Positions 34,003-45,850 of a stretch of DNA of 64,000 nt are shown here, piece after piece (position 1 is the first letter of the stretch; each line of letters begins with the position of its first letter). The translations under genes and the position numbers were made by a program. Where the stretch lies: NCBI GenBank assembly GCA_028386065.3, contig JAKUCV010002334.1:124001-188000 (forward strand), in the 5' to 3' direction. Origin of the DNA: Turnera subulata (lineage: Eukaryota; Streptophyta; Magnoliopsida; Malpighiales; Passifloraceae). Under the pieces are notes generated by a model. The model was given only the letters and a program-made list of their open reading frames with translations, did no database searches and had not been told where the DNA came from.

Positions 34003-34253
34003 CAGCCTGAAGCTAGCAATTGAGTAATTGAAACTTATTATATCCAGCCAGAAGCTGGAATACACTAGCCTGAAGCTAGCAATTTTAAGTGTTTAAATAC
34101 ACAGTTTGCACAGCCCGCAGCTGAGACCAACTAGAAGTTGGCTGATAGATATGTGATTTATAGCTTCTATGCACCAGTCAGAAGCTGGTAAATAATTTTC
34201 CTAAGTTATTATATCCAGCCTGAAGCTGGCACATAAATAGCAGCCTGAAGTTG
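34003..34253 (+). repeat. Hairpin array 2 of copia A
   Basis: Eight hairpins: 34004-34014 (AGC/GCT), 34044-34058 (CCAGC/GCTGG), 34065-34079 (CTAGC/GCTAG), 34111-34123 (CAGC/GCTG), 34127-34141 (CCAAC/GTTGG), 34173-34189 (ACCAGT/GCTGGT with one wobble), 34215-34229 (CCAGC/GCTGG) and 34241-34253 (CAGC/GTTG with one wobble). Loops are CTGAA, CAGAA, TAGAA, one CCGCA. Sequence between them is AT-rich and not alike. Confidence 0.8.
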
Positions 34254-34399
34254 GTACATGGACTTATTGTTTGGCATGACCGGATGGGCCATCCCAGGTC
34301 AATAATGATGCACAAAATTTATTTGGTCATTCATTGAAAAACCAGAAGTTTTACAATCAATGAATTTCCACGTGTTTGTTTGCTGCGAAATTAATTATA

Positions 34400-36790
34400 C
34401 GGCCTTCATAAGATGAGATTGGCCTAGAATCACCAGCAAGTTTGGAAATAATTCAGGGACATGTACACGGACTAATAAATCCGCCGTGTTGACCATCTAG
34501 GTAATTTTTACGATGCATCGACTAGATGGTCTATTGTGTGATGCAAGTTGGCATTGTGCGCACTTATTTTGATGATTAAGCCACTTGCGGGTACATATCC
34601 CTACTTATGTTATTAGACTATATGTCTAGATAATGCTGGTATATTTCTTCAATGGATAATGTATATCATTGGAAATAAACCTAAATAGATCTGGGGGAAT
34701 ATTGATAATTGATTGCAGGACCATTGTTAATGAAATATTACTATTTGAGAAAATAGTATTTTATATGCAGCAACACTTGTGTGCATCAAGCCAACAAGTT
34801 ATCATAAGGTCTCCCCATTTAATTGGTTCATGGTCACGAACCTAGTAACTCCCATCTTCGGACCGTTGGTTATACAATATATAATGCTCCACCACAGTAT
34901 AGTAAAGATGGTCCTTAAAGAAGGTTGGGAATAGATGTGGGTATAAAAATCTCCATCAATTACAAAATAATTGAAACCATTGACTAACGATTGGAGATTT
35001 GTTAATTTGACGATAGAGTTTACCCAACATCAGGGGGAGAAAGTAAGCAGCTGGATCAAGATATTATTGAAATATATTATCAATATATAGTTGTTGATCC
35101 TCAAACAAATTAGTGTGATCCTGAAGTTCAAAAGATGATTCATTTGCAGGAAAATTGATATGCAAGTGCCAGACACATAAAGTGACCAAATCTTGTATAC
35201 CAGCTGCAAATGCTCCTGTTCAAATTAATGTTCCAGAAGAACAAGAATAGTATGCAAATGAATCTAAAGTATGCAAGAAGCATAGAATATACTCGGTTCC
35301 AAAAGAAAACAAAATTCTCGATAGAGAGAAAGGAACAAAAGAGATAAAATGGCCCCAGTTAGAAAAGATAGCCTCCAGTAGAGGTTCATATTAAATGTCC
35401 TCCAGGAGAGGTCTTCTGACACAATTGATAAAGTTCCAGAAGTAACACAGGTATCTGAAATAAATGAAAATGATGAGATCTCAATTACAGTGTCAGGAAT
35501 GTGATGGAACCGACGTGAAATAACCGTCGACGGAATATTTGTTTAATTTATAATATAACGCTAAATAAAATGAGGATCATGAACCTACATCTAGTGGTCA
35601 ATGTAGGCGTAGAATGATTGGTCAAATTGAGAAACATGATTAAGGCTGTGTTAGACTCGCAAGTGAGGCAAGATATTTTCCAGACCTGTAGTCCGTACAC
35701 AAGATGGTGTAGAACCAGTTGATTGAAAAATGGGTATTTGTGCAAAAAGAAAATCATAATAGAGAAATTCAAAGCACGGCTTATCGCACAAGGTTTTACC
35801 CAAACGACTTGATATTAATTGTGAGGAGATATACTCCCTTGTGGTGGATGCAATTATTTTTGATAAGTCTGGCATAATATGAAAAATTAGAAATACATCT
35901 AATAGATGCCCTTACAGCCTATATTTCTATGGATCCATATATCATGATGTATATAAGAGAATCCCTGAAGGATTCAAGTTTCTGGAAGCAACTAATTCCC
36001 GGGAATATACAAAATTAAGTTAAATTAATAGTTTAAACCAACTTGCGTGTGCATAGTATAAAGTATGTGCATGAATTTATTTTTGCTTATGTTGATAATT
36101 CATATGTGTTTTTGTAATTTAAATATTATTGGAACTCCTGGAGAAGCTTCCAAATGCCGTGCTATGATGAAAAATCTCATAAAGAATTAGATTGGTCCTG
36201 AAGTATCCTATCTAAGTGCAATTTATCTTGCTAGTAACATAAAGCCTGAAGCTTTTATTATAAATTTATTTGCAAAATATAATTTTGCTCTAACGTATTT
36301 ATATTGGAATATAATATATAAATACATATTCTATTATCTTGGTATATGGAATTATTTTAACCTTGTGAGGCCAAGGTGCATCTAGTTGGTTTTGCATATG
36401 TAGGTCTTTTATTTGATCCACATAAAGCACAGGCAGATACATCAAGTATCATTGTGACCAGAAAACAAAGTATCGTTGTTGCCTCTTCAAATAATGGAGA
36501 AATTGTGTTCATACATGAAGTTAGCCGAGAATGTGCTTGGCTAAGATCGATGATGCAGCATAGTCAAGATTCATATGGATTAGTTAGCGAGGAAGATGTT
36601 CCAATGACAATTTATGAAGATAATGCTAGCTGCATTGCCCAATTGAAGGGAGGATACATCAAGAATCATTCAAGTGACATCTGGCAGATTTATTTACAAA
36701 ATCAGTTCCTACTACAACTTTTGAAGAATTGATGAAGAGGATTGGTTTATAGAGGATTCGAGATATCAAGGGATGCCAAAATCAGGGGGA
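34400..36790 (+). pseudogene. Decayed copia pol of element A
   Basis: Fragments in shifting frames follow copia order. Integrase-like text is at about 34430-35000. The reverse transcriptase start is near 35725 (WVFVQK, then ARLIAQGFTQ), with a piece ending IPEGFK near 35960. The RNase H end (36376-36790) has IYEDNASCIAQLKGGYIK and, after a one-base shift, SSDNLADLFTKSVPTTTFEE. No intact catalytic domain remains. Confidence 0.65.
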
Positions 36791-36922
36791 GTAGAATACG
36801 CACTGCACTCTTTTTTTCTTCACCAAGTTTTTGTCCCACTGGGTTTTTCTTGGTAAGGTTTTTAACGAGGCAGTACTTCCTAAGCGTATTCTATCTAAGG
36901 TGTAATGACATTCAAGGGGGAA

Positions 36923-37401
36923 AGTTATAAATAAATTATGGTGAATGTCATTGTTACCATCCAGTAAAACTCATTTTTACCATACCTAAATTTATCCCTG
37001 GTAAATACTTTACCCATACACCAAACTTCTACTTGGAATTATCTCTTTGGCTAATTACCCTCCATAATTCCATTTGTTCTAATCCTAATATCATTTTCCT
37101 TTACCTAACATCCCTTTGATTTTATCCTTTTAAATTAATCATACTTATTTGTTTTTATCCTCCCATTTCCAACTATAAATACCCCTTCATTCTTTCACTT
37201 TCATACACTTACAACCCACCATAAACTTCACTCTCTTCTCATTCCATACACTTCTCTTCTAATCTCCTTCCATTTAAATTTATTATTCTCTTCTACATAT
37301 TATTATCAAAAGTGTATTATTATTACCAAAGTTGTATTATTACCTTGATCAAGTTTGTATTATTCCATCAAATAGTGAAAATCTTCTCCAATTTTATAAC
37401 A
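36923..37401 (+). repeat. 3' LTR of copia A
   Basis: Matches the 5' LTR over its length with scattered substitutions and small deletions (for example one copy of a GATCAAGTTT duplication is missing). Starts AGTTATAAATAAATTATGG and ends TTTTATAACA. Confidence 0.85.
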
Positions 37402-37406
37402 TTAAT

Positions 37407-38530
37407 GAAGGAAAAGCTTCCAACAATTCCTATAATTTGATGTAATCTTCAAATAAATTTTAAGCATTAATACCAATTTGCCCCTGGTACCATGTTTCTA
37501 ATTGGGTCGGTTTGGCATCCCAATTATCTATTTACGTTGATTTGGTGTCTCAATTATTGAAATTGGGTCAGTTTGGTCAAAGTCAAAATTAGAGTCATGG
37601 TATGTTAAGTGGCGGAGGCGTCTAGGTGGATATTTTTTAATAAAAAAAGAAGAAATATTTTCAATAGCAAAATACCATTGAGGATAGATGAAATAAAAAG
37701 GAAAAAAATATATTTTTAATAACTTGTAATTTAAAACACTTAGAGTCTTATTTCTTCTATGCGCCATACCAAATAAGTCCTTATGTTAAATTTAGACAAT
37801 ATAGTTTATAATTTTTTTCCATAAAATTCTATAAAATATTTGTTATCATCCCTCACTCATAATTTTATATTAGTTACGTCCCTAAACTTTAAAACTACAA
37901 TCTCTAAACTATAGTTCTAAATTTTTGAAACCTTAAATTTTAAACTCTAAACTATAAGTAAAAATTCCTAGACTCTTAAGTTATTAATTTCAAAATTTTA
38001 AACTCCAAACCATAAATTATAAATTCTAAATATAAATACCTCAAACTTTAAACCTTAAAATCATAAATATGTATGTTAAAACAAATGTCAAATCCTAAAA
38101 TATTAAATCTTGAATCTTAAAATTTTAAAAATCTTGAATCCAAAATTGTTAAGTTTTAAACTCTAAGTCCTAATTCACACACACACGCACGCACACAGAA
38201 GCGCACACACACGTACACGCACACGTAAGCAGACATGTTGCTGCATATATGGTTGTTTTCCCTACGATCGAATAAGTGTCCCTGGCATGTGTGTATTGTG
38301 CTGATTTTTTTGGTAATAAAAAAAAAGTTTAGTTTGGGGAGGCTCCCACAGTCTATGGCCAAGGCAAACCACCAGTTTTACCAAGCGTCCGGTATTTATA
38401 GATTACCCACCAAGAAGAATCATCACTTTGCTGGTGTATTTTCTGTTATGTACAATGTTGGTATGTATTATCAATCATGACAATGTTGGTATGTATTATC
38501 AATTATGTAATAACATATGACTCTTGCTTA
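37407..38530. other. AT-rich intergenic DNA with CA-rich microsatellite
   Basis: 37860-38170 is a loose run of TAAACTTTAAAC-like phrases, too degenerate for a telomere repeat. 38176-38228 is CA-rich with interruptions. CAATGTTGGTATGTATTATCAAT is present twice in tandem near 38451-38502. No gene seen. Confidence 0.55.
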
Positions 38531-41030
38531 TTTATATCGAAATGCCGGTCAGGTATACATAGAGTTACATCAAGTTAACAGGACAAAGAAGGGGTACAGT
38601 CACCCAACAGAATCGCGATAAAGGAAATCAGAGATACCACCTAGGGGATCTGGAAACACATGAAGACCCAGCAGCAAAGTCATAGCCATGGATGCTAACG
38701 CATCTGCAACACAATTGGCTTCTCGATAAACATGGGTTATCCGCACACACCAAGGACGTTGTAGTAACCCCCCAATACAACTCACCACTGCCTGAACAGA
38801 AGATGCTGGAGTGACCTGAGACCTCAAACAATTCACAACAAGCAAAGAATCGGATTCCAACTCCACATGACGATAACCAGCATCCCACGCAAGCTGCAAA
38901 CCAGCCCACACACCCCAAAACTCAGCACAAAGCATCGAATATACACCAATCGTGTAGCCAAATCCCAACACCCATTGACACGAACTACCTCGTAAAACTC
39001 CCCCTGCAGTGGCTGAACCTGTAGCACTCCTCACAGCCCCATCAGTGTTCAGCTTTACCCACCCACTAGGTGGTCGCACCCACCCTACTTGTCTCTCCTC
39101 TCGCTACGTCGCACCTAACCTAACAGCCATCTCGGCATCCAAAGCAGCTTGCACAAGAGCCACCCGATTCCCAACCAAATGAAAAGAAGCAGAGGCCAGC
39201 ATATCAGTGTGAGAAAAAATTAAATCATTTCGAGTCTTCCACAAATGTTGCACTGCCACCCCAAAAAACAAAGGACTAACCTCCAAATCTCCCGAAAACA
39301 CTCCCTTCAAATTGGAAACCAACCAAATGTCTAAATTTGGATTGAAGAAAGCTCCTCCATCCTTCTGCCAAATACCAACGCCCAAAAATCTCTAGTATAA
39401 GCACAATCCCTTAAGACATGTATAATTGTTTCCGGCGCATTTCTGCAGCGGGGGCACAAATCGTCATTTATGAAATGTCTCCGCCTTCTCTCTACATTCG
39501 TCATCAACCGGTCATGCCCCACTTGCTAAAGAAATGCCCGTCCATGCTGCGGCCCTCTGCAGCCCCAAATACGATGCCACAGCTTATGGGGTTCGCGCCA
39601 ACCCGCCCCAAGAGGAGCTGACAGGCCGAACTAACAGAAAAATCCCCATTCGAGGTACCTCCCCATATCAATGTATCCGCACCTGCACCTGGAACAGGGG
39701 AAAAAATTCCAACCAGCGATAAACAAACTGAATGGGACAGATAAGGAGCCAAAGAATGCCAATTCCAACCTCCATCCCCATTAGCACACTCAGCCACAGA
39801 CACATGGAGCATATTAGGAGGAATAGGGCTGGTTACATGTTGAGAAAAAGCCCCCAAATCACCAGCCCAAGCGTCATGCCAGAATCGCACACCATGCCCC
39901 TCACCAACACTCCACCGCATCCCTTGGAGCAAACTTGGCCAAACTTTTGTGATACCACGCCACAAGTTTGACCCTTGTTTGCTCAGAAGCACCAAAGGAT
40001 AGGGTGAATCACCAAAACCATACTTTGACCGAAACACCCTAACCCAAAGAGCCTCTCGATTAGTGATGAGCCCCCACCCAATCTTCATCATAAAAGCCGC
40101 ATTCATAGTTGCAGCAAGACGAAGCCCCAACCCTCCCGCTAGTCTCGGCTGACACAGAACCTCCCAAGATAACTGGTGAACTCGACGGTGATCTACCGTG
40201 GACCCCCATATAAAACCCCTACATAGTGCATCAATTCTGTCCGTCACACCTACAAGTAATAATGTTGTCTGCATAATAAAATTGGGAAGATAAGACAAGA
40301 CAGTCTGCACCAAAGTAATGCATCCGGCAAGAGAGAGGGTACGGGCTTTCCACCCCGTCAACCATCCTTCCATCTTATCCAAGAGACTACGAAAGGTAGT
40401 AGAAGTAACGCGTTCATGATGGAGAGGAATGCCAAGATAACGACCAAGATTCCGAGTCCATGGAATACCAATAACAGAACTAAATTGTACCACCCTCTCC
40501 TCCTCCACATTTGAAGAGAAAAATAAAAGGGATTTTTGCTTATTAACTTCCTGGCCAGAAATAAAACAAAACTCCTCTAAACACGCCATCATACACTGCA
40601 CCTGCATCATTTTAGCTTCACCAAAGAGCATAAGATCATCAGCAAAGAAAAGATGGGTTAAGGGAGGACCACCTCTATTTACCGAATAGGCCGCCATCGA
40701 CCCTCCAAAACAGCCCGAGTAATGATATGAGCCAAGCGCTCCATACATAGGACAAACAAATACGGTGAAATAAGATCCCCCTGCCGGATACCACGAGAAG
40801 GGGTGAAAGGAGCAGTGACCTCCCCATTCCAAATCAAACTCATCGAAGAGGATGTAACACAATACATAATCAAATTTACCATAGACATCGGTAAACCTGC
40901 AAGAATCAGAGTATCCCTCAGAAAGGACCATCGAACCTGATCATACACTTTAGCCAAATCAATTTTCAAAGCAATAAGGCCACGCCCATCCCTCCTTGTT
41001 CTCATAGTTCTCAGGTATTTCATTACCATA
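38530..41030 (-). pseudogene. 5'-truncated LINE: reverse transcriptase, zf-RVT, RNase H
   Basis: L1-type non-LTR retrotransposon remnant. From 41029 downward: RT motif ALKIDLAKVYDQVRWSFL, PSRGIRQGDLISPYLFVL, a frame change near 40690, then HLFFADDLMLFGEA (catalytic FADD), YLGIPL, thumb and connection text to about 39540. Another frame gives the Cys-rich zf-RVT (NVERRRRHFINDDLCPRC, HVLRDC; 39522-39390). After one more shift comes a linker, an in-frame stop at 39104, then RNase H (LNTDGAVRS, AEFWGVW, LESDSLLVV, ADALASMA; 39079-38600). Three frame changes and at least one stop show it is dead. The 5' part (ORF1, endonuclease) is missing, as expected from truncated insertion. Confidence 0.88.
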
Positions 41031-41250
41031 CCATAATGGGATTCTCTCTCATTTGTTTTCTTTATCTCCTTTCTTTGTGTTTTTTCCCTATATTTTCAAA
41101 TCCTAGAAACTACCTAAATCTCCTTTAAATTAATACAAATTGAAAAAATGAGAAGTATGGGATCACTTAGCAAGCATAATTGTATAGAAATCTTTTTCTT
41201 TTACAAAATACTAAGTATAAAATATAATATTCTAAACTTAAAAGAAATAA
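41031..41250. other. Short spacer between LINE and copia B
   Basis: AT-rich; ends with the target repeat GTATT (41251-41255) of copia B. Confidence 0.5.
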
Positions 41251-41255
41251 GTATT

Positions 41256-41448
41256 TGTTATAAATAACTTATTTAATGGAAAGAATTTTTATGAATGAAG
41301 GGGAAGATGAAGAAGATGGGAAGAAGAAGAAGAGATAGAGAGGAAAAGATGAGCTCGGTTTTTCATTTCACTTCTCTACTGTATTTCTGTTATACACAAT
41401 ATATAGGGGAAGGTAGGTAGTACAGTGACATCTATATTTTTTATAACA
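41256..41448 (-). repeat. 3' LTR of copia B
   Basis: Ends TGTTATAAATA and TTTATAACA on the plus strand; contains a GA-rich segment (41290-41345). Confidence 0.88.
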
Positions 41449-41469
41449 CTCCCCCTTGGATGTCATTGT

Positions 41470-43750
41470 GTATTGAATAGAATACGTTTAGGGAGAACTG
41501 CCTCATTAAAAACCTTACCAAGAAAAACCCAGTGGGATAAAAACTTGGTGAAGGAAAAAAGAGTACAGTACATATTCCACTCCCCCTCATTTTGGCCTTC
41601 CTTGATTTCTTGATATTGCTGTATGTCAATAATCTTTGTCAACTTCTGGTGACGTGTGCTTTGTCCAATTACTTTTGCGACTTTATCTTCATAATTTGTT
41701 GTTGGAGCACCTTCCTTGCCATCTTGATTTTATGGTCCCGATGATATAGTAATATCATGTGTAAAGAAGTAGCATATGTCTGTCTGTGCTTGATGTGGAT
41801 CAAATGAATGACCTGCATCTACAAAACCAACTATATTCTCTTCGGGCTCACAGGATTAATATAATGCCACATCCATTATATCCCGAAGATAAGAACACAG
41901 TCATATCTTACAAATAGGTTTATGGCAAAAGCTTCAGGCTTTATGTTACTAGCAATATAAATATCACTTAGATAGGGTACTTCAGGACTAATCCAATTCT
42001 TTATGAGATTTTTTTTATCTCAAGTTCTTTATTTTCATCCAGCATTTGGAGACTTCTTCAGGAGTTCCAATAATAGTATATAAACGTAAGCAACAATAAT
42101 AAGTGCGAATATATATGCAAGAATAATCATACTATACATACTCAAATTTGGTTTAAACCGTATGAAGATCAATTTAGTTTAATATTTGTATATTCCCGGG
42201 GAATTAGTTGCTTCAAGCAACTTGAATCCTTCAGGGATTCTCATGCATATGTCATGACTTATGGATCCATGAAAATAGGCTGTAATAGCATCCATTTGAT
42301 GCATTTCTAATTCTTTTCACATTATGCTAGACATATCAAAAATAATTGTATCCACCACAGGGGAGAATATCTATCTCCTCACAATTAATACCAAGTCGTT
42401 TGGGTGAAAATTTGTACTACAAGCCTTGCTTTATATCTCACTATTGCATTTCCTGCACAAATACCCATTTTATAACTAGTCGAATTTTACACCATCTGGT
42501 GTACGGACTACAGGTCCGAAAATTCTTCGCTTCACAAGCGAGTCCAATACAGCCTTAATTACATTTCTCTATTTTGGCCAATCACTCTGTGCCTACATTC
42601 ATCAATGTAGGTTCATGATCCTCATTTTTATAATATTTAGCGCTATATAAAATAAATATTCCAAATATTCCGTCGACAGTTATTTTACGTCGGTTCCATC
42701 TTATTCCTGACACTGTAATTGAGATCTCATTATACTCATTTATTTCAGGTACCTGAGTCACTTCTGGAACTTTATCAATTGTGTCAGGGACCTCTTCTGG
42801 AGGATTTTTCTCTTCTTGAGGACTTCAAATTTGAACCTCTACTGGAGGTCTTACTTTCTTACTGGGGTCATCTGATATCTTTGCTCCTTTTTCTCTATCA
42901 AGAAGTTTTTTTGGAACCGAGCATATTCTACGTTTCTGGCGTATTTTAGATTCATTTGCATATTATACTTGTTCTCCTGGAACATTAATTTGAAAAGCAT
43001 TTGCAGTTGGTATATAATATTTGGTCACATTATGTGTCTGGCAATTGCATATCAATTTTCTTGCAAATGAATCATCTTTTGAACTTCAGGTTCACACTAA
43101 TTTGTTTGAGGATCAAAAATAGATATTGTATTTCAATAAACTCTTGATCCAGCTGCTTATTTCTCCCCCTTATGTTGGGTAAACTCTTTCATCAAATTAA
43201 TAACCATCATACCCAACATACATAACATATATTCCCATTCTTCTTTTAAGGACTAATTTTACTATGTTGTAGTGGAGCATTATATACTGTACAACCAACA
43301 GTCCAAAGATGGGAGTTACTAGGTTCGCGACCGTGAACCAATTAAATGGGAAGACTATGATAACTTGTTGGCTTGATGCACACAAGTACTGCTGCATGTA
43401 AAATACTATTTTCTCAAACAGTAATATTTCATTAGCAATGGTCATGCAATCAATTGTCAATATTCACTCAGATCTGTTTGGGTTTATTTCCAATGATATA
43501 CATTATCCATTCAGGAAATATACCAGCATTATCTAGACATATAGTCTAATAACATAAGTAGGGAAATGTACCCGCAAGTGGCTTAATCATTAAAATGAGT
43601 GCGCACAATGCCAACTTGCGTCACACAATAGACCATCTAGTTGATGCATCGTAAAAATTACCTAGATGGTCAACACGACGGATTTATCAGTCCACGTTTA
43701 TGTCCCTGAATTATTCCCAAACTTGCTGGCGATTCGAGGCCAATCTCATC
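41470..43750 (-). pseudogene. Decayed copia pol of element B
   Basis: Reverse-strand counterpart of 34400-36790. Matching landmarks are the complement of ATCCCTGAAGGATTCAAG near 42222-42240, the RT piece at 42330-42420, and integrase-side text around 43490-43740 (CTAGATGGTCAACACG). No intact domain. Confidence 0.6.
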
Positions 43751-43908
43751 TTAGGAAGGCCGAACAATTAATTTTCGCAGCAAACTAACATATGGAAATT
43801 CATTGATTGTAAAAACTTCTGGTTTTTCAATGAATAACCAAGTAAATTTTGTGCATTATTATTGATCCGGGATGGCCCAACCGGTCATGCCAAACAATAA
43901 ATCCATGA

Positions 43909-44232
43909 ACCAACTTCAGGTTGGTGCCAGCTTCAGGCTGATATTTATGTGCCAGCTTCAGGCTGCTATATATATGCCAGCTTCAGGCTGGATATGATAA
44001 CTTAGGAAAATTATTTACCAGCTTCTAGCTGGTGCATAACAGCTATAAATTACATATCTATCAGCCAACTTCTAGTTGGTCTCAGCTTCGGGCTGTTCAA
44101 ACTGTATATTTAAACACTTAAAATTTGCTAGCATCAGGCTAGTGCATTCCAGCTTCTGGCTGGATATGGTAAGTTTCAATTACTCGAATATTATATATTT
44201 AATAACTTGAAATTGCTAGCTTCTGGCTGCTA
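43909..44232 (-). repeat. Hairpin array 2 of copia B
   Basis: About ten units such as CCAACTTCAGGTTGG, CCAGCTTCAGGCTG, CCAGCTTCTAGCTGG, CCAACTTCTAGTTGG and CTAGCATCAGGCTAG; each reads stem-loop-stem with loop CTGAA, TAGAA or CAGAA on the minus (element) strand. Inverted counterpart of 34003-34253. Confidence 0.8.
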
Positions 44233-44472
44233 TACATGTGTCAATTTTGGGCTTATTTTTGCCACTCATGTCGAAAAAGATCAGAATTATTGGACAATAA
44301 TTAAAGTAGTGGCAAACTTTTCCAAAAGAAAAACCTCAAAGATTGAAAAGCTTTGGAGTTTACTGACAAATAATGCAAAGTTTTAATTACCAAAAAATCT
44401 TCTGGATTTTTTCGGAGACAGAAAAAAGGGTCCACATTTGAAAAACTGACACCTAGCTGTATAATCTCAGAC

Positions 44473-44478
44473 TATAAG
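44473..44478 (+). promoter_or_regulatory. TATA-like box upstream of antisense ORF
   Basis: TATAAG 63-68 bp before the ATG at 44541, on the strand of the antisense ORF. The same sequence and spacing occurs in copia A (near 33766, minus strand). Confidence 0.4.
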
Positions 44479-44540
44479 AAGGGGAGGCGGTTGAGACAGG
44501 AAGATGCAGAAAACTCAAAAAACTCAACAAGACAAGAAAA

Positions 44541-45228
44541 ATGCCTTCCCCAGCTACTGTTTTCTTTGTTGAGGGTGCCTCTCTAGGAAGAAGGAATAGG
44601 TTAGCTTATAGCATGGTGAATGAGCAGCAAGAGGAATTACCGAATGATCTGGCGAGAATTCCTCGTTTAGTGTTTGTTGATGAACTTTATTCATCTAGGT
44701 TCTTTGTAACTCCTATGGAAGAAACATTCTTCCTAGAGGACCAAAGCAATCTAAGAGCTTCCTTTTATGGCTCGGCTAACTCTATTATGTTTTTTCATAT
44801 CTGATAGACTGCAGGAATTTCAGCTAGAACCTTCATGTCAAATTTTAAATCAAAGCAGTTATTATCAGGTTTCCATGATGGCTTGGAGCGTCCCAAAGGT
44901 GACTGGGTTACCACCTACATAGCCTAAGGTACGACTTCTACTATGGAATTGCAGGGGTGTAGCAAGAAGGTCCCAAGATTTTGTGCGTACCTTAAAGGAT
45001 CTGAAGAATCAGTACAAGCCCAACATGGTACTGATTACTAAGACTTTGTGGCAAGCAGGAGAAAAACATGGAGTAATCCCACTCCGTTTTCCTGCATCGA
45101 ATCGGTTTGAGATACCTGGAGAAAACAATATGGGTGGCATGTGGTTCTCCTGGAACGACAGTGTTAGGGTCAACATCAACAATGAGGCTCAGAGTTTTAG
45201 AGTAATATTGTACCCTACAGATAAATAA
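44541..45228 (+). pseudogene. Antisense chimeric ORF with LINE-type endonuclease start (copy in B)
   Basis: Starts MPSPATVFFVEGASLGRRN like the copy at 33691 and stays close to it. A T run with one extra base (six instead of five, near 44790) shifts the frame after NSIMFF. The endonuclease part resumes as LLLWNCRGVARRSQDF, KDLKNQYKPNMVLITKTLW (Lys where copy A has the catalytic Glu) and GGMWFSWNDSVRVNI, ending at 45228. It opposes the copia genes. No Harbinger insertion here. Confidence 0.65.
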
Positions 45229-45454
45229 TTATTTCAACTTTTGTATGAGAACAATTCCTCTATGTGGATGTTCTCAAGTAATGGATCCATTTTGCAATAA
45301 TATGCATGTTTTCTTTTAGCTTTGCCATTATAAACTCATTCACAGTCACATGCATAATTAATTATACTGTCTTATTCGCTTCAGGGAATAGAGCAGAGTC
45401 AATTCAACGAGATCCATAATAATATCTTTTATTACTGTAAGTGAGTGTTTCTGT

Positions 45455-45850
45455 ACTCTTCAAGAGTATTTGCTCTTCTAGAGCGTAAATATATGATCTT
45501 CTAGATCATAGTAAAGCGTGCGTTCTTCAGGAACATATTCAAACTTATGCTCTTCTGGAGCGTATAAATCTTTTCCTCATTTTGAGATTGTACATGTTAT
45601 GTAAAATAGTTGACATCCACACATATAACTCTCCCCTTTGGATGTCAACTTGCATTGTCTCCTGGACAAATGCCTGAGCCGTTATTCTACAAACGATTAC
45701 GGTAAAGTAAACATAATAAAATAGAATATAACAAATAATAATTAAACAGAACATAAAACAAAAACTTTCAATAAAAATGACTTGCGCCTTCAGGGTAAGC
45801 AAGAACAATATCCATCTTCTGGTGGTCGTATAATATCCATCTTCTCGTGG
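45455..45850 (-). repeat. Hairpin array 1 of copia B
   Basis: CTCTTCAAGAG (45457), GCTCTTCTAGAGC (45471), ATGATCTTCTAGATCAT (45493), GTTCTTCAGGAAC (45522) and GCTCTTCTGGAGC (45549), then a CCATCTTCTGGTGG unit and a mutated copy (45813-45850). The third has a perfect 6-bp stem where copy A has one changed base. Confidence 0.8.

Larger units (their letters stand above)
25174..37401 (+). mobile_element. Copia retrotransposon A, full length, with nested Harbinger
   Basis: LTRs at 25174-25662 and 36923-37401 are close copies (about 480-490 bp). The 5' LTR has TG...CA ends; the 3' LTR begins AG instead of TG. Five-base direct repeats TTAAT flank the element (25169-25173 and 37402-37406). A primer-binding-like site (CGTTATCAGCACGA) follows the 5' LTR and a polypurine tract (CAAGGGGGAAA, 36913-36923) precedes the 3' LTR. 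The plus-strand pol is heavily decayed. An antisense ORF with a LINE-type endonuclease occupies part of the interior and is split by the Harbinger element. Element B at 41256 is a relative in the opposite orientation. Confidence 0.85.

Noticed and set aside
37860..38170. Interstitial telomere repeat
   Set aside because: Phrases such as TAAACTTTAAACTCTAAAC are irregular and never give consecutive CCCTAAA units.
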